Counted from the stretch's first letter, positions 1-8,614 are shown. The stretch is 64,000 nt of DNA from an uncultured Alphaproteobacteria bacterium (GCA_903822175.1 CAIJOB010000012.1:124001-188000); one strand, 5' to 3'. Notes: a model not told the origin generated them from the letters alone. Program-made: numbers and translations.

Positions 1-1050
1 CGGCCGGCCCCGCCCTGGTTCGCCCGCCTGCTGGGCGCGACGCCACCGGCCGCGCAGATCGCCGTCCCCGGCGCCGCGGCCGGTTTCCGCGCCATCGTGC
101 TGACCCCCACCGCCGGCATCGACATCTCCGCCGCCTGGCGCGAGTTCGTGGGCATCGTCGCCGTGCTCTCGGGCTCGGCGGCGCTCGGCCTGGTGCTCGT
201 CTATCTGGTGATCAGCGCCGCCTTCCGGCCGCTGCGGGCGCTCGCCGGCCAGTTCAGCCGCGTCGGGGCCGGCGACTATTCCGGCCGGGTCGCCGAGGGC
301 GGCCCCACCGAGCTCATCGGCCTGCAGCGCGGCTTCAACCGCATGGCCGCCGAGCTCGCCGCCACCACCGAGCGCAACCGACTGCTCGGCGACCAGCTCC
401 TGACCATCCAGGAGGAGGAACGCGCCGACATCGCCCGCGACCTGCACGATGACATCGGCCCGCACCTGTTCGCGGTGAACATGGACGCCGAGATGATCGC
501 CCAGCTGGGCGACCTCGGCCGCCATGACGCCGTGCCCGAGCATGTCCGCGCCATCCAGGCCGCCGTCGCCCACATGCAGCGCCAGGTCCGCGACCTGCTC
601 AGCCGCCTGCGGCCCGCCCGCATGACCGAGCTGGGCCTCAACGCCGCCATCCGCGACCTCGTCGATTTCTGGTCGCAGCGGCGGCCCGACATCGCCTTCC
701 ATCTCACCCTGCTGCAGGACGAGGCCCGCCTGCCGGAAGCGGTCAAGGACGTCGTCTACCGGGTGGTGCAGGAGGCGGCCAACAACGCCGTGCGCCACGG
801 TGACCCGCACGCGATCCAGATCGCGCTCGCCCTCGACGCCGACCGGACGCTGAGCGTCTGCGTGGCTGACGACGGCGTCGGCCGCGCCGCGCCCTCGGCG
901 GTCGGGGGCTTTGGCCTGGTCGGCATGGGCGAGCGCGTCGCCGCCGCCGGCGGGACGCTGACCTTTGGCCCCGATCCGGGCGGCGGCTGGACCACGCTGG
1001 CTCGCCTCAAACTCGACAGCCCGCCCGCCAGCCAGCAGGCCGCCGCATGA
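1..1050 (+). CDS. Sensor histidine kinase, NarX/DesK-like (5' partial)
   Basis: The reading frame is open from base 1 with no stop before the first possible start (GTG at 97), so the gene almost certainly begins upstream of the window. After a membrane segment (about 150-220) comes a HAMP-like linker, then a HisKA_3 dimerisation domain with RDLHDDIGP, whose phospho-acceptor His is near 445. An HATPase_c domain follows (N-box QEAANNAVRHG, glycine-rich GGFGLVGMGER). This is the class of kinase that pairs with NarL/LuxR-type regulators. It overlaps the next gene, such a regulator, by an ATGA, so the two are very probably a cognate pair. The sensed signal is unknown because the sensor domain is off-window. 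Confidence 0.9.
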   Translation, partial: RPAPPWFARLLGATPPAAQIAVPGAAAGFRAIVLTPTAGIDISAAWREFVGIVAVLSGSAALGLVLVYLVISAAFRPLRALAGQFSRVGAGDYSGRVAEGGPTELIGLQRGFNRMAAELAATTERNRLLGDQLLTIQEEERADIARDLHDDIGPHLFAVNMDAEMIAQLGDLGRHDAVPEHVRAIQAAVAHMQRQVRDLLSRLRPARMTELGLNAAIRDLVDFWSQRRPDIAFHLTLLQDEARLPEAVKDVVYRVVQEAANNAVRHGDPHAIQIALALDADRTLSVCVADDGVGRAAPSAVGGFGLVGMGERVAAAGGTLTFGPDPGGGWTTLARLKLDSPPASQQAAA

Positions 1051-1661
1051 AGATCATGCTGGTCGACGACCACGCCATTGTGCGCACCGGCCTGCGTAAG
1101 CTGCTCGCCATGGTCTCCAACGCCGAGATTCTCGAGGCCAAGACCGGCCGGGAGAGCCTGGCCATCGCCCGCGCCCACGACCTCGATATGATCGTGCTGG
1201 ACCTCAACCTGCCCGAGCTCGGCGGCCTCGAGCTGCTCGCCCGCCTGCGCCAGATCGGGTCCATGCCGATCCTGGTGCTCTCCATGCACGCCGAGCCGAT
1301 CTATGTGACCCGCGCCCTGGAGGCTGGCGCCCAGGGCTACGTCAGCAAGAACGCCTCGCCCGAGGAGCTGCTCACCGCCATCCGCACCGTCGGCGGCGGT
1401 GGACGCTATGTAGAGCAGGAGCTGGCCCAGGCGCTGATCCTGCACTCGCAGATCCCCACCGCCTCGCTGGCCCAACTCGCGCCCCGCGACCTGGAGATCC
1501 TGCGCCACCTCGCCGCCGGCCGTTCCTTAAGCGAAATCGCCGACGCGCTCGGCCTCGGCTACAAGACCATCGCCAACAACTGCAGCCTGATCAAAACCAA
1601 GCTCGGCGTCACCAAGACCGCCGATCTCCTGCGCCTGGCCCTGGAAGCCGGCGTGTCCTAG
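1047..1661 (+). CDS. NarL/LuxR-family response regulator
   Basis: 204 aa with a receiver domain (residues 1-120: acidic pocket VDDH, phospho-acceptor Asp52 in VLDLNLPE, Lys101 in VSKN) and a C-terminal LuxR-type helix-turn-helix (about 140-200, LAPRDLEILRHLAAGRSLSEIA). Its ATG overlaps the kinase stop codon, giving translational coupling. It presumably activates or represses transcription when phosphorylated by that kinase; the targets cannot be read from this window. It converges with the aquaporin gene, leaving only 6 bp between stops, and I see no terminator there. Confidence 0.92.
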   Translation: MKIMLVDDHAIVRTGLRKLLAMVSNAEILEAKTGRESLAIARAHDLDMIVLDLNLPELGGLELLARLRQIGSMPILVLSMHAEPIYVTRALEAGAQGYVSKNASPEELLTAIRTVGGGGRYVEQELAQALILHSQIPTASLAQLAPRDLEILRHLAAGRSLSEIADALGLGYKTIANNCSLIKTKLGVTKTADLLRLALEAGVS

Positions 1662-1667
1662 CGTCGG

Positions 1668-2369
1668 TCAACGCTTTCCTCTCTCATCCAGGAGCCAACC
1701 GAAAAATAGCGCCGCCGCCGCCGCACCCAAGAGCTGCGCCAGGATGAACCCCGGCGCGGAACTTGGCGCGATACCCGCGAACGTATTGCTCAGCGAACGG
1801 GCGAGGGTCACCGCCGGATTGGCGAAGGAGGTCGAGGCCGTGAACCAATAGGCCGAGGCTATGTAGAGCCCGACGATCATCGGTGTGGCATAGGGGCGAA
1901 AACGGATCGAGCCGAGAATGGCCGCGATCAGTCCGAACGTCGCAATCGCTTCCGAAAGCATCTGAGCCGGCCCATCGCGGAGCTTCGATGACACCTGCAG
2001 GATGGGTTCGGCGAACATCGCGTGCGCCGCGAACACACCCGCCACCGCGCCGAGACTCTGAACGGCGACATAGGCCAGCGCGACGCCCCAGGTGATCTCC
2101 CGGCGGGCCGCGAAAACCAGCGTCACCGCCGGATTGAAGTGCGCTCCCGAAAGCGGCCCGAAGATCGTGATCAGCACCACGAGGCCCGTGCCCGTCGCCA
2201 GCGTATTGCCGAGCAACGCGATGGCTGTGTTCCCGCCGGCCAGTCGGTCCCCCATGATCCCGGAGCCGATGACGATGGCCAGCAGCAAGGCCGTGCCGAG
2301 CGCTTCGGCGGTCAGGCGCCGCGCCATATCGAACGATTGAAGCGGAGGCTCCAGGCTCGCGTCGCTCAT
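1668..2369 (-). CDS. aqpS: Aquaglyceroporin-family channel (AqpS-like), arsenic operon
   Basis: 233-aa MIP-family membrane channel with about six hydrophobic helices and both NPA half-helix motifs (GAHFNPAVTL and SFANPAVTL). It is the last gene of an arsR-arsI-arsC-aqpS operon, its ATG overlapping the arsC stop (ATGA). In Sinorhizobium meliloti an AqpS channel replaces the arsenite pump: ArsC reduces arsenate to arsenite, which leaves down its gradient through the channel. The same role is inferred here, since no ArsB or Acr3 pump lies in the operon. The family is certain; the arsenite role rests on context. Confidence 0.88.
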   Translation of the reverse strand: MSDASLEPPLQSFDMARRLTAEALGTALLLAIVIGSGIMGDRLAGGNTAIALLGNTLATGTGLVVLITIFGPLSGAHFNPAVTLVFAARREITWGVALAYVAVQSLGAVAGVFAAHAMFAEPILQVSSKLRDGPAQMLSEAIATFGLIAAILGSIRFRPYATPMIVGLYIASAYWFTASTSFANPAVTLARSLSNTFAGIAPSSAPGFILAQLLGAAAAALFFGWLLDERGKR

Positions 2370-2881
2370 GCGGGCTGCGGCGCGTCTTTGGTCTGGCCGA
2401 TGTCATCCATGCGGCGCTTCAGCGACATGCGGTCGAGCTTGTCCATCGGCAGGTTGATGAACAGAGCCACGCGGTTGCTCAGCATCCGGTAGGCGTCGGC
2501 GAACGCCAGGGCGATCTCGGTGTCCGAACCGGTGACCGCCGCCGGGTCGGCGATGCCCCGATGGGCGCGCATCGGCTTGCCCGGCCAGATCGGGCAGACT
2601 TCGCCCGCCGCGTTGTCGCAAACCGTGATGATGAAATCGAACTCTGGCGCACCGTCCTTCGCGAACTCGTCCCAGCTCTTCGAACGCAGGCTGTCTGTGG
2701 GATAGCGGAGGTTCTCGAGCAGTTGCAGGGCGAAGGGATTGACCCTGCCCGCCGGCATCGAACCCGCCGAACAGGCCTTGAAGCGTCCTGCGCCGGCGCG
2801 GTTGAGGATGCTCTCGGCCAGGATCGAGCGCGCGGAATTACCGGTGCAGAGGAAGAGCACCTCGTACGGATGATCCGACAT
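2366..2881 (-). CDS. arsC: Arsenate reductase, low-molecular-weight phosphatase type
   Basis: 171 aa. The N-terminal loop FLCTGNSARS is the CX5R phosphatase-type active site, and the later VCDNAAGEVCPIWPG carries the two redox cysteines expected of thioredoxin-coupled ArsC enzymes. Such enzymes reduce arsenate to arsenite in the cytoplasm. The C-terminus is longer than in minimal ArsC proteins. It lies between the ArsI-like gene (12 bp upstream) and the aquaporin gene (4-bp overlap), which fits arsenic detoxification. Confidence 0.93.
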   Translation of the reverse strand: MSDHPYEVLFLCTGNSARSILAESILNRAGAGRFKACSAGSMPAGRVNPFALQLLENLRYPTDSLRSKSWDEFAKDGAPEFDFIITVCDNAAGEVCPIWPGKPMRAHRGIADPAAVTGSDTEIALAFADAYRMLSNRVALFINLPMDKLDRMSLKRRMDDIGQTKDAPQPA

Positions 2882-2893
2882 CCCAATCGCTCC

Positions 2894-3349
2894 CTAGCAG
2901 CAGGCCTTGGCGGGCGCCGCTGGCGCCGCGCAGCAGGATGAGGAGGCCTTTGCCTCTCGCGCGCCGGGTTCGTCCTCGCCGTAGCTGGTAGCCTCGCCGA
3001 AGGTGAAAAAGGTCTCCCAACGAAGGCCCGAGGGATCGTTGACCCAGGCCTTGTCCGACTGGGCGTAGCAGCAGGTCGTCGCCTCCTGATCGCGCGTCAC
3101 CTCGCCTGCGGCCTTCAGGCGGCCGGCAAGCTCGGAAAGCTCTTCGCCGCTCTCAACCTGGATACCCACATGGTCGACACCGGGCGTCGCCGCGCGATCC
3201 GAGATCGCGAAGTTCACGCGGGGATCGTCGAGCATCCACTTGGCGTAGTCGTCCTTGACGACAGACGGCTCGGTCCCAAACAGCGTCGAATAGAAGCCGA
3301 TGGACTTGCCGAGGTCTTCCACGGCGACATGGACGTGCAGGCGCTTCAT
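2894..3349 (-). CDS. arsI: ArsI/CadI-family VOC dioxygenase (C-As lyase-like)
   Basis: 151-aa vicinal-oxygen-chelate protein. A vicinal cysteine pair (Cys93-Cys94 in TTCCYA), His at 5 or 7, His60 and Glu112 match the organoarsenical-binding and Fe(II)-binding positions I recall for ArsI C-As lyases, which demethylate trivalent methylarsenicals to arsenite. The tail adds two more Cys-Cys pairs. The start at 3349 is chosen because its ATG overlaps the arsR stop codon; the longer frame upstream lies inside arsR. CadI proteins are close relatives, so cadmium inducibility is an alternative, but the arsenic operon favours ArsI. Confidence 0.85.
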   Translation of the reverse strand: MKRLHVHVAVEDLGKSIGFYSTLFGTEPSVVKDDYAKWMLDDPRVNFAISDRAATPGVDHVGIQVESGEELSELAGRLKAAGEVTRDQEATTCCYAQSDKAWVNDPSGLRWETFFTFGEATSYGEDEPGAREAKASSSCCAAPAAPAKACC

Positions 3350-3708
3350 GAAAGGGCTCCCTGGGGTTGGTCGCAGCACGCCGCGCGGGAGGCCGCGATG
3401 CTCAGCGGCGCGCAGACCTCAGGATGCCCCTGGCAGCAGTCTTCCATGAGATAGACCAGCAGCTCACTCATCCCGTCGTAGTTCGCCGCGTAGATGATCG
3501 AGCGCCCATCCCGCTGGCTCGAGATCAGCCCGGCGTTCGTCAGCACATTGAGTTGCGCCGAAAGCGTATTGCTGGTGATGCCGAGAAGCCGGGCTATCTC
3601 GCCGGCCGCCACCCCCTCGGGGCCAGCTTTCACGAGCAGGCGAAACACCGCGAGGCGCGAGGGCTGGGCGAGCGCTGAAAGGCGTTTGATCGCGATATTT
3701 GATTCCAT
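3346..3708 (-). CDS. arsR: ArsR-family arsenic-responsive repressor
   Basis: 120-aa winged-helix protein beginning ESNIAIKRLSALAQPSR, typical of ArsR. The recognition region is GITSNTLSAQLNVL. The C-terminal cysteines (Cys91, Cys92, Cys99 in DCCQGHPEVC, then a later Cys-Cys) resemble the Cys-Cys...Cys site of the Acidithiobacillus-type ArsR rather than the classical CVCD site. It is first in the arsR-arsI-arsC-aqpS operon and ends in an ATGA overlap with arsI. No good Shine-Dalgarno precedes the ATG, and an inverted repeat overlaps the start codon, which suggests autorepression and perhaps a leaderless or very short leader. Confidence 0.93.
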   Translation of the reverse strand: MESNIAIKRLSALAQPSRLAVFRLLVKAGPEGVAAGEIARLLGITSNTLSAQLNVLTNAGLISSQRDGRSIIYAANYDGMSELLVYLMEDCCQGHPEVCAPLSIAASRAACCDQPQGALS

Positions 3709-3727
3709 ATTTCAACGATTATGGAAT
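3702..3727 (-). promoter_or_regulatory. Inverted repeat at arsR start, probable ArsR operator
   Basis: The sequence reads ATTCCATA, ten bases, TATGGAAT: a perfect 8-bp inverted repeat in an AT-rich stretch that includes the arsR start codon. ArsR-type repressors bind imperfect palindromes in the promoters they autoregulate, so this is the natural operator candidate. The half-site recurs upstream of another ArsR-family gene at 38360-38382. Confidence 0.55.
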
Positions 3728-3934
3728 TATTGGACGTCGTCAAGCCCTGAGATCTTTGCCTGGCGACAGCATTCGCTGAACGCGTTCATCAGTCTTCGAC
3801 AACACCGTTACATTGAAGACATAAGCACGACATAATAAATCACAACATCAACACAGAAATAGTTCCCACAATACCTGGGGCGCGCCGGGTTCGGCGCCGT
3901 CTTGCTGCTGGTCGCCGGCGCCGCAGGAGAATGA

Positions 3935-4990
3935 ATGATGAGCCTTGTCGAGGGAACGCCCGCGCCGCACTTCGTCGCGCCCTCCAAGTTCAACACGGGC
4001 TTCACCTTCGGCAATGTCGCCGGGCGCTACATCCTGCTGGCCTTCCTGCCCTATCCGGGCCCGGAACGAGACGAAGCTCTGGCCCTCGTCCAGAGCCAGC
4101 TCGAGCACTTCACCGACGACCAGAAGCTGTTCTTCGGCATCCTACCCGACCGCGCCTCCTTCGAGGCCGCAACGGAGAATCTGCCCTGGCGCTGGTTCCT
4201 CGACGAGGCGGGCGAGGTGCGCCGTGCTTATCAAGCCGTGGATGAGGCGGACGAGATCGCGCCCTGCTGGGTGGTCCTTGATCCCTCGCAGCGGGTGCTG
4301 GGGACAGCGCCGCTGGCGCGCGGCCCCTTCGTGGTCGCGAACTTCGTCAAGCTGGGGCCGCCGGAGCTGCATGCCGGGCCACCGATGCACGCGCCGGTGC
4401 TCATCGTGCCGCGCGTTCTCGAGCCCGAGATCTGCCGCCAGCTGATCGATATCTATCGCCAGGATGGCGGGGCGCCGTCCGGGGTCATGCGCGAGCGCGA
4501 CGGCATGACCTACGCCGCCATCGACGACTTCAAGAAGCGCCGCGACACCGTCATCCGGGACCAGGCCCTGCTGCGGGAAATCCGCGCGCGCATTCGCCTG
4601 CGCCTGGCGCCGGAGATCACCAAGGCCTTCGGCTTCACCGTCACGCGGATCGAGCGTTACATCGTCGCCTGCTATTCGGCGAAGGACGGCGGCTATTTCC
4701 GGCCGCACCGCGATAACACCACACCCGCCACCGCGCACCGCAAGTTCGCCTGCTCCATCAACCTCAATGCCGAGGAGTTCCAGGGCGGCGACCTGTGCTT
4801 CCCGGAATACGGCCTGCGCACCTACCGGCCGCCCACCGGCGGCGCGGTGGTGTTTTCCTGCAGCCTGCTGCACGAGGCCACGCCGGTGACCAAGGGTGTC
4901 CGCTACGCTACCCTGCCCTTCCTCTTCGACGAGGAAGGCGAACGGATCCGCCAGGAAAACCTGCACACCCTCGACCCCACGCCCGCCTGA
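3935..4990 (+). CDS. 2OG-Fe(II) oxygenase with N-terminal redoxin-like domain
   Basis: 351 aa. Residues 1-140 look like a thioredoxin/peroxiredoxin fold (GTPAPHFVAPS, YILLAFLPYPG) but lack the expected peroxidatic Cys. Residues about 155-350 are a prolyl-4-hydroxylase/PKHD-type dioxygenase: FRPHRDN supplies the HxD iron ligands, LLHEATPV the distal His, and KGVRYATLPFLF the 2-oxoglutarate-binding Arg. It probably hydroxylates a protein or small substrate, which is unknown. AGGAG lies about 6 bp upstream of the ATG at 3935, with a second ATG three bases on. It converges with the M28 peptidase gene. Fold assignment of the N-terminus is less certain than that of the oxygenase. Confidence 0.85.
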   Translation: MMSLVEGTPAPHFVAPSKFNTGFTFGNVAGRYILLAFLPYPGPERDEALALVQSQLEHFTDDQKLFFGILPDRASFEAATENLPWRWFLDEAGEVRRAYQAVDEADEIAPCWVVLDPSQRVLGTAPLARGPFVVANFVKLGPPELHAGPPMHAPVLIVPRVLEPEICRQLIDIYRQDGGAPSGVMRERDGMTYAAIDDFKKRRDTVIRDQALLREIRARIRLRLAPEITKAFGFTVTRIERYIVACYSAKDGGYFRPHRDNTTPATAHRKFACSINLNAEEFQGGDLCFPEYGLRTYRPPTGGAVVFSCSLLHEATPVTKGVRYATLPFLFDEEGERIRQENLHTLDPTPA

Positions 4991-4997
4991 ACGCGCG

Positions 4998-6362
4998 CTA
5001 CGGTGGCGGCCGCCCGCCCGCGGCCCAGACGGGCCGGAAATCGCTGTCGGCCAGCCAGCGCAGGGGCGCAACCATCGACTGGATGGCGCCGGTCATAAAC
5101 GGCAGATCGAGGCTTTCGAAGGTGTCGCTGGCCTGGTGATAGGTCGGCGTCGTGGTCCAGCCGGCGATGGTATGGGCGACCACGCCCGCCTGGGCGAGCG
5201 GCCAGTTGTCGCTGCGTTCGAAGTAGTGCTGCGCCGGGTCGCTGTCGGCGGTCACCGGCGCGCCGTGCGCCTTCAGCGCCGCCCACAGCGTGGAGCGTTC
5301 CGAGCCGGTGAGGAACAGCGCGCCCTTCGGCAGCTTGGGGTCCTGTTGGCCAATCATCTCGAACTCGATGTTGGCGACGATATCCGCCAGCGGCACGGCC
5401 GGGTGCGCCGCGAACCAGGTCGAGCCGTACTTGCCGATCTCCTCGCTGCCGTAGCCGATGAACAGGATGCTGCGCTTAGGCGGCTTGCCGCCAGTGAACG
5501 CCCGCGCCAGCTCGATCACCGCCACCACGCCCGACGCGTCGTCATTGGCGCCGTGCATGATCGTCCCGTTGGGCCGCACGCCCAGGTGATCCAGGTGCGC
5601 GCTGATCAGCAAGGTCCCGGCCTTGGGGTCGCGGCCCTTGAGGTACCCGATCACATTGGTGGTGGTGGCCGTTTCCTGCGTCATCGGCGGCAGCTTCAGC
5701 TCGACGCTCGCGCCCGGATGCGCCGCCAGCCGCTCGAAGGCTTCGGCCGGCAGCGTGGCGACCGCCGTGCGCACCCCCTGCGGCTGCCCCTCCAGATAGG
5801 AGGCCATGTCGGTTCCGCCCTGCGCGGCGTAGAGGCCCTTTGTGAGGAAGCTTTCCTTGAGGATCAGGAGCTTCACCTGCTTCGACATCGCCGTCTGCCC
5901 GACGACGAGCGGCGAGGCCTTCGAGGTCGAGATCACCACGTCCGCCGCCGGCATGGTCATCACGTCATCGGCGGCGAACACCACGGCCTTGCCGCCCACG
6001 TCGCCCATCGGGCCGATCAAGAGCTGCGCGCCGGCGACCTCGACGCCGTCGATCCGCACCTTGGCCTCACCCTGCAGGCGCGGCTTGATCACCTTGGCGG
6101 TCTGGAAGAAGCCCGCCTGCCCGGGCGCGGGCGTCAGGCCGAGGCTTTCGAATTGTGAGGCCACATAGGCCGCCGCGATGGCCTCGTCGCGCGTGGCGCT
6201 GCCGCGGCCCTGCAGAGCGTCGCTGGCGAGGAACCGCGCCTCTGCGGCGACCTGCTCGCGCCTGACCGTCCAGGGCGCTGACTTCGCCGGCGCCGCCTGG
6301 GCCGATCCGGCCAGCAGGGCCGCGGCCGCCGCCAGTCCGAACAGGGTCCTAAATTCGCGCAT
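4998..6362 (-). CDS. Secreted M28-family zinc aminopeptidase
   Basis: 454 aa with a signal peptide (FRTLFGLAAAAALLAGSAQA) and M28 metal-site motifs in order: SAHLDHLG, HGANDDASG, YGSEEIG and a later His-containing TYHQASDTF. Such enzymes bind two zinc ions and remove N-terminal residues from peptides outside the cytoplasm; a PA-like insert occupies the middle. The ATG at 6362 is preferred over a TTG five codons upstream because GGGAGG sits 7 bp before it. A second, only distantly similar M28 enzyme is encoded at 36375-37985. Confidence 0.92.
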   Translation of the reverse strand: MREFRTLFGLAAAAALLAGSAQAAPAKSAPWTVRREQVAAEARFLASDALQGRGSATRDEAIAAAYVASQFESLGLTPAPGQAGFFQTAKVIKPRLQGEAKVRIDGVEVAGAQLLIGPMGDVGGKAVVFAADDVMTMPAADVVISTSKASPLVVGQTAMSKQVKLLILKESFLTKGLYAAQGGTDMASYLEGQPQGVRTAVATLPAEAFERLAAHPGASVELKLPPMTQETATTTNVIGYLKGRDPKAGTLLISAHLDHLGVRPNGTIMHGANDDASGVVAVIELARAFTGGKPPKRSILFIGYGSEEIGKYGSTWFAAHPAVPLADIVANIEFEMIGQQDPKLPKGALFLTGSERSTLWAALKAHGAPVTADSDPAQHYFERSDNWPLAQAGVVAHTIAGWTTTPTYHQASDTFESLDLPFMTGAIQSMVAPLRWLADSDFRPVWAAGGRPPP

Positions 6363-6407
6363 ATCCGCCTCCCTCAATGCGCGGCGGAATGGAAACGCCG
6401 GCTGGGT

Positions 6408-7109
6408 CTAGGCCTCGTCCTCACAGGTCAGGCGGTAGCCGATGCCGGGCTCGGTCATCAGCAGTTCGGGGCTGGAAGGGTCGCGCTCCAGCTTCTGGCG
6501 CAGCTGAGCCATCAGCACACGCACGAACTGGGCGTCGGCGTTGGTGTCGGTGCCCCAGACCGCGGTGATGATCTGACGGTGGGTGACCACCTGGCCGGCG
6601 TGGCCCGCCAGGATGCGCAGCAGCTGGTATTCGCGCGGCGTCAGGCGGACTTCCTCGCCCTGGATCATCACGCGCCGGGCCGGGAAATTGATCTCCAGCT
6701 CGCCGAACTGGAAGCGCGGCTGGGCGGAGAACCGGCGCTCGCGCCCGCGCATCACGGCGCGCATCCGCGCCAGCAGCTCGCCGACGCCCACCGGCTTGTT
6801 GACGAAATCGTCGGCGCCCAGGTCCAGGGCGGCGATCTTCTCGCTCTCCAGGTCGCGGGCCGACAGCACGATGATCGGGCAGTCCGACCATTCGCGGATG
6901 CGCTGGATCACTTCCTTGCCATCCATGTCCGGCAGGCCGAGGTCGAGGATCACCAGCTCCGACGGCTCGCCCGCCAGCTGCGCCAGCGCCGCCTCGCCAT
7001 TGTCCGCCGTGGAAACGGTGAAGCCCGCCGCCGCCAGCGCAGGCGTCAACGCCCGCAGGATCTGCGGCTCGTCGTCGACGATCAACAGCCGGCCAAGATT
7101 CGGCGTCAT
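6408..7109 (-). CDS. kdpE: OmpR-family response regulator, KdpE-like
   Basis: 233 aa: receiver domain (VDDEP acidic pair, phospho-acceptor in VILDLGLPDMDG, Lys in FVNKPV) followed by a winged-helix DNA-binding domain (about 130-230, LTPREYQLLRILAGHAGQVV and ending EPGIGYRL). This matches KdpE most closely. It lies 17 bp downstream of a KdpD-like kinase gene in one operon. KdpE normally activates the kdpFABC potassium transporter, but no kdp transporter gene is in this window, so the target is open. Confidence 0.88.
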   Translation of the reverse strand: MTPNLGRLLIVDDEPQILRALTPALAAAGFTVSTADNGEAALAQLAGEPSELVILDLGLPDMDGKEVIQRIREWSDCPIIVLSARDLESEKIAALDLGADDFVNKPVGVGELLARMRAVMRGRERRFSAQPRFQFGELEINFPARRVMIQGEEVRLTPREYQLLRILAGHAGQVVTHRQIITAVWGTDTNADAQFVRVLMAQLRQKLERDPSSPELLMTEPGIGYRLTCEDEA

Positions 7110-7126
7110 ATAGTCAGGTCTCCACC

Positions 7127-8614
7127 TCAGGCCCGCGCCGCTGGCAAAGCCAGCGACATGACCAATCCACTAGGGCCGTCGGTGCGCAGAACCGCACTCG
7201 CCTTGCCCCCCATGCCCTGCATGACGCCACGGACGATGGAGAGCCCCAGTCCGGTGCCGGGCATGCGCTTGGCCGCCGCGCCGCGGTAGAACTTGTCGAA
7301 CAGATTGGGAAGTTCGGATTCGGGGACGCCCGGCCCCTCGTCGGTCACCTGCACGACGACCTGGCCGGCGTCGACGAAGCTCACCAGCCCGATCGCGCCC
7401 CCGTCCGGCGAATAGCGGATGGCGTTCTCCAGCACATTGGCCAGCGCCACCTCGAACAGCACCGGGTCGCCCAGCGCCACGCCCGCGCCCTCGCCCAGCT
7501 TGCAGACGATCTTCCGCTTGCCGCGCAGCCGCTCGAAACGCTTGCGCACCCGGTCGACCACCTCGGCCAGGTCGAAGGCGGTGCTGGCGGGATCCAGCGC
7601 GCCGGATTCCAGCCGCGTCATGTTCAAGAGGTTGGTGACGAAGGCGTTCAGCCGCTCGGCCTCTTCCTGGATCGTCGCAATCAGGTCGTGCCGCGTCTTG
7701 GCGTCGAACTTGTCGCCGAACTCCTGCAGCGAAGTGGCCGACGCCAGCACCGCGGCCAGCGGGGTTCGCAGGTCGTGGCTGATCGACGACAGCAGCGCAT
7801 TGCGCAGGTCCTCGGTCCGCGCCCGCGCCTCGGCGTCGGCCTTGGCGACCGTCAGGCCGGCCCGCGCCGTCGCCGCCGCGCCCGCGTCAGCCAGGATCTG
7901 CAGCAGGTTCTCCTCGTCCGGCCCGGGCGGCGGCTCGGCGCGCCAGCCGGCCACCGCGCCGCCGGCCAGGTAGCGCACCCGCCAGCCCGCCGCCTCGATG
8001 GTCCGCGGCTGCGCGCCCTCCTCCAGCGCCAAGGCCCGCGCCGCGCTCAGCACCATCGGCGTCGGCGGCTCGCCACCGGCCGAGCACAGCACCTCCTTGT
8101 CGAGCACAAAGGCCTGGCCCCGCGCCGCCGCCGCCAGGTGATCGGCCAGCCGCGCGCGGATCAGCGCCGCGTCATCGGAGGCCGAGAACTCCCGCGTGCC
8201 CTCGAACAGCGCCGCGGTGGCCAGCGCCCGTGACTCCGCGCTCTTCGCCTCCTCGCGCACCCGCCCGGTCAGGTTGCCCATCAGCATGGCCACCGTCGGG
8301 AAGGTGATCAGCACCAACACGTCCTCGGCCTTGTAGGAGGTCAGGCTGAAATTCATGTTCTGGATGTAGAAATTGTAGATCAGGAACGAGCTGAAGGCGG
8401 CCAGGTACCCCGGCCCCTGGCCGGCGACGTAGGACGTCACCAGCACGCCCACCAGGAAGGCGCCGCCCACCCGGTTGCCCGAGCCGGTCAGCTTCACCAG
8501 CAGTTCGGCGCCAAGGGTCGAAACCACCAGCTGGGCCACCGCCACGCCGTAGCGCGCGGGCGTGTTCAGCCGGTTGATCCAGGACGGCTGTCTTATCGGA
8601 CGGCGGCGGGCCAT
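7127..8614 (-). CDS. kdpD: KdpD-like sensor histidine kinase lacking the N-terminal sensor
   Basis: About 495 aa, against roughly 890 for full KdpD. It begins directly with the DUF4118 four-helix membrane block (GNRVGGAFLVGVLVTSYVAG to VLITFPTVAMLMG), then a GAF-like linker, a HisKA domain (SSISHDLRTPLAAVLA) and HATPase_c (NVLENAIRYS, TDEGPGVP, GTGLGLSIVRG). The cytoplasmic KdpD/Usp sensor domains are missing. The ATG at 8614 is preferred to a TTG at 8653. It is cotranscribed with the KdpE-like regulator. Family certain; role in potassium control unproven. Confidence 0.85.
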   Translation of the reverse strand: MARRRPIRQPSWINRLNTPARYGVAVAQLVVSTLGAELLVKLTGSGNRVGGAFLVGVLVTSYVAGQGPGYLAAFSSFLIYNFYIQNMNFSLTSYKAEDVLVLITFPTVAMLMGNLTGRVREEAKSAESRALATAALFEGTREFSASDDAALIRARLADHLAAAARGQAFVLDKEVLCSAGGEPPTPMVLSAARALALEEGAQPRTIEAAGWRVRYLAGGAVAGWRAEPPPGPDEENLLQILADAGAAATARAGLTVAKADAEARARTEDLRNALLSSISHDLRTPLAAVLASATSLQEFGDKFDAKTRHDLIATIQEEAERLNAFVTNLLNMTRLESGALDPASTAFDLAEVVDRVRKRFERLRGKRKIVCKLGEGAGVALGDPVLFEVALANVLENAIRYSPDGGAIGLVSFVDAGQVVVQVTDEGPGVPESELPNLFDKFYRGAAAKRMPGTGLGLSIVRGVMQGMGGKASAVLRTDGPSGLVMSLALPAARA

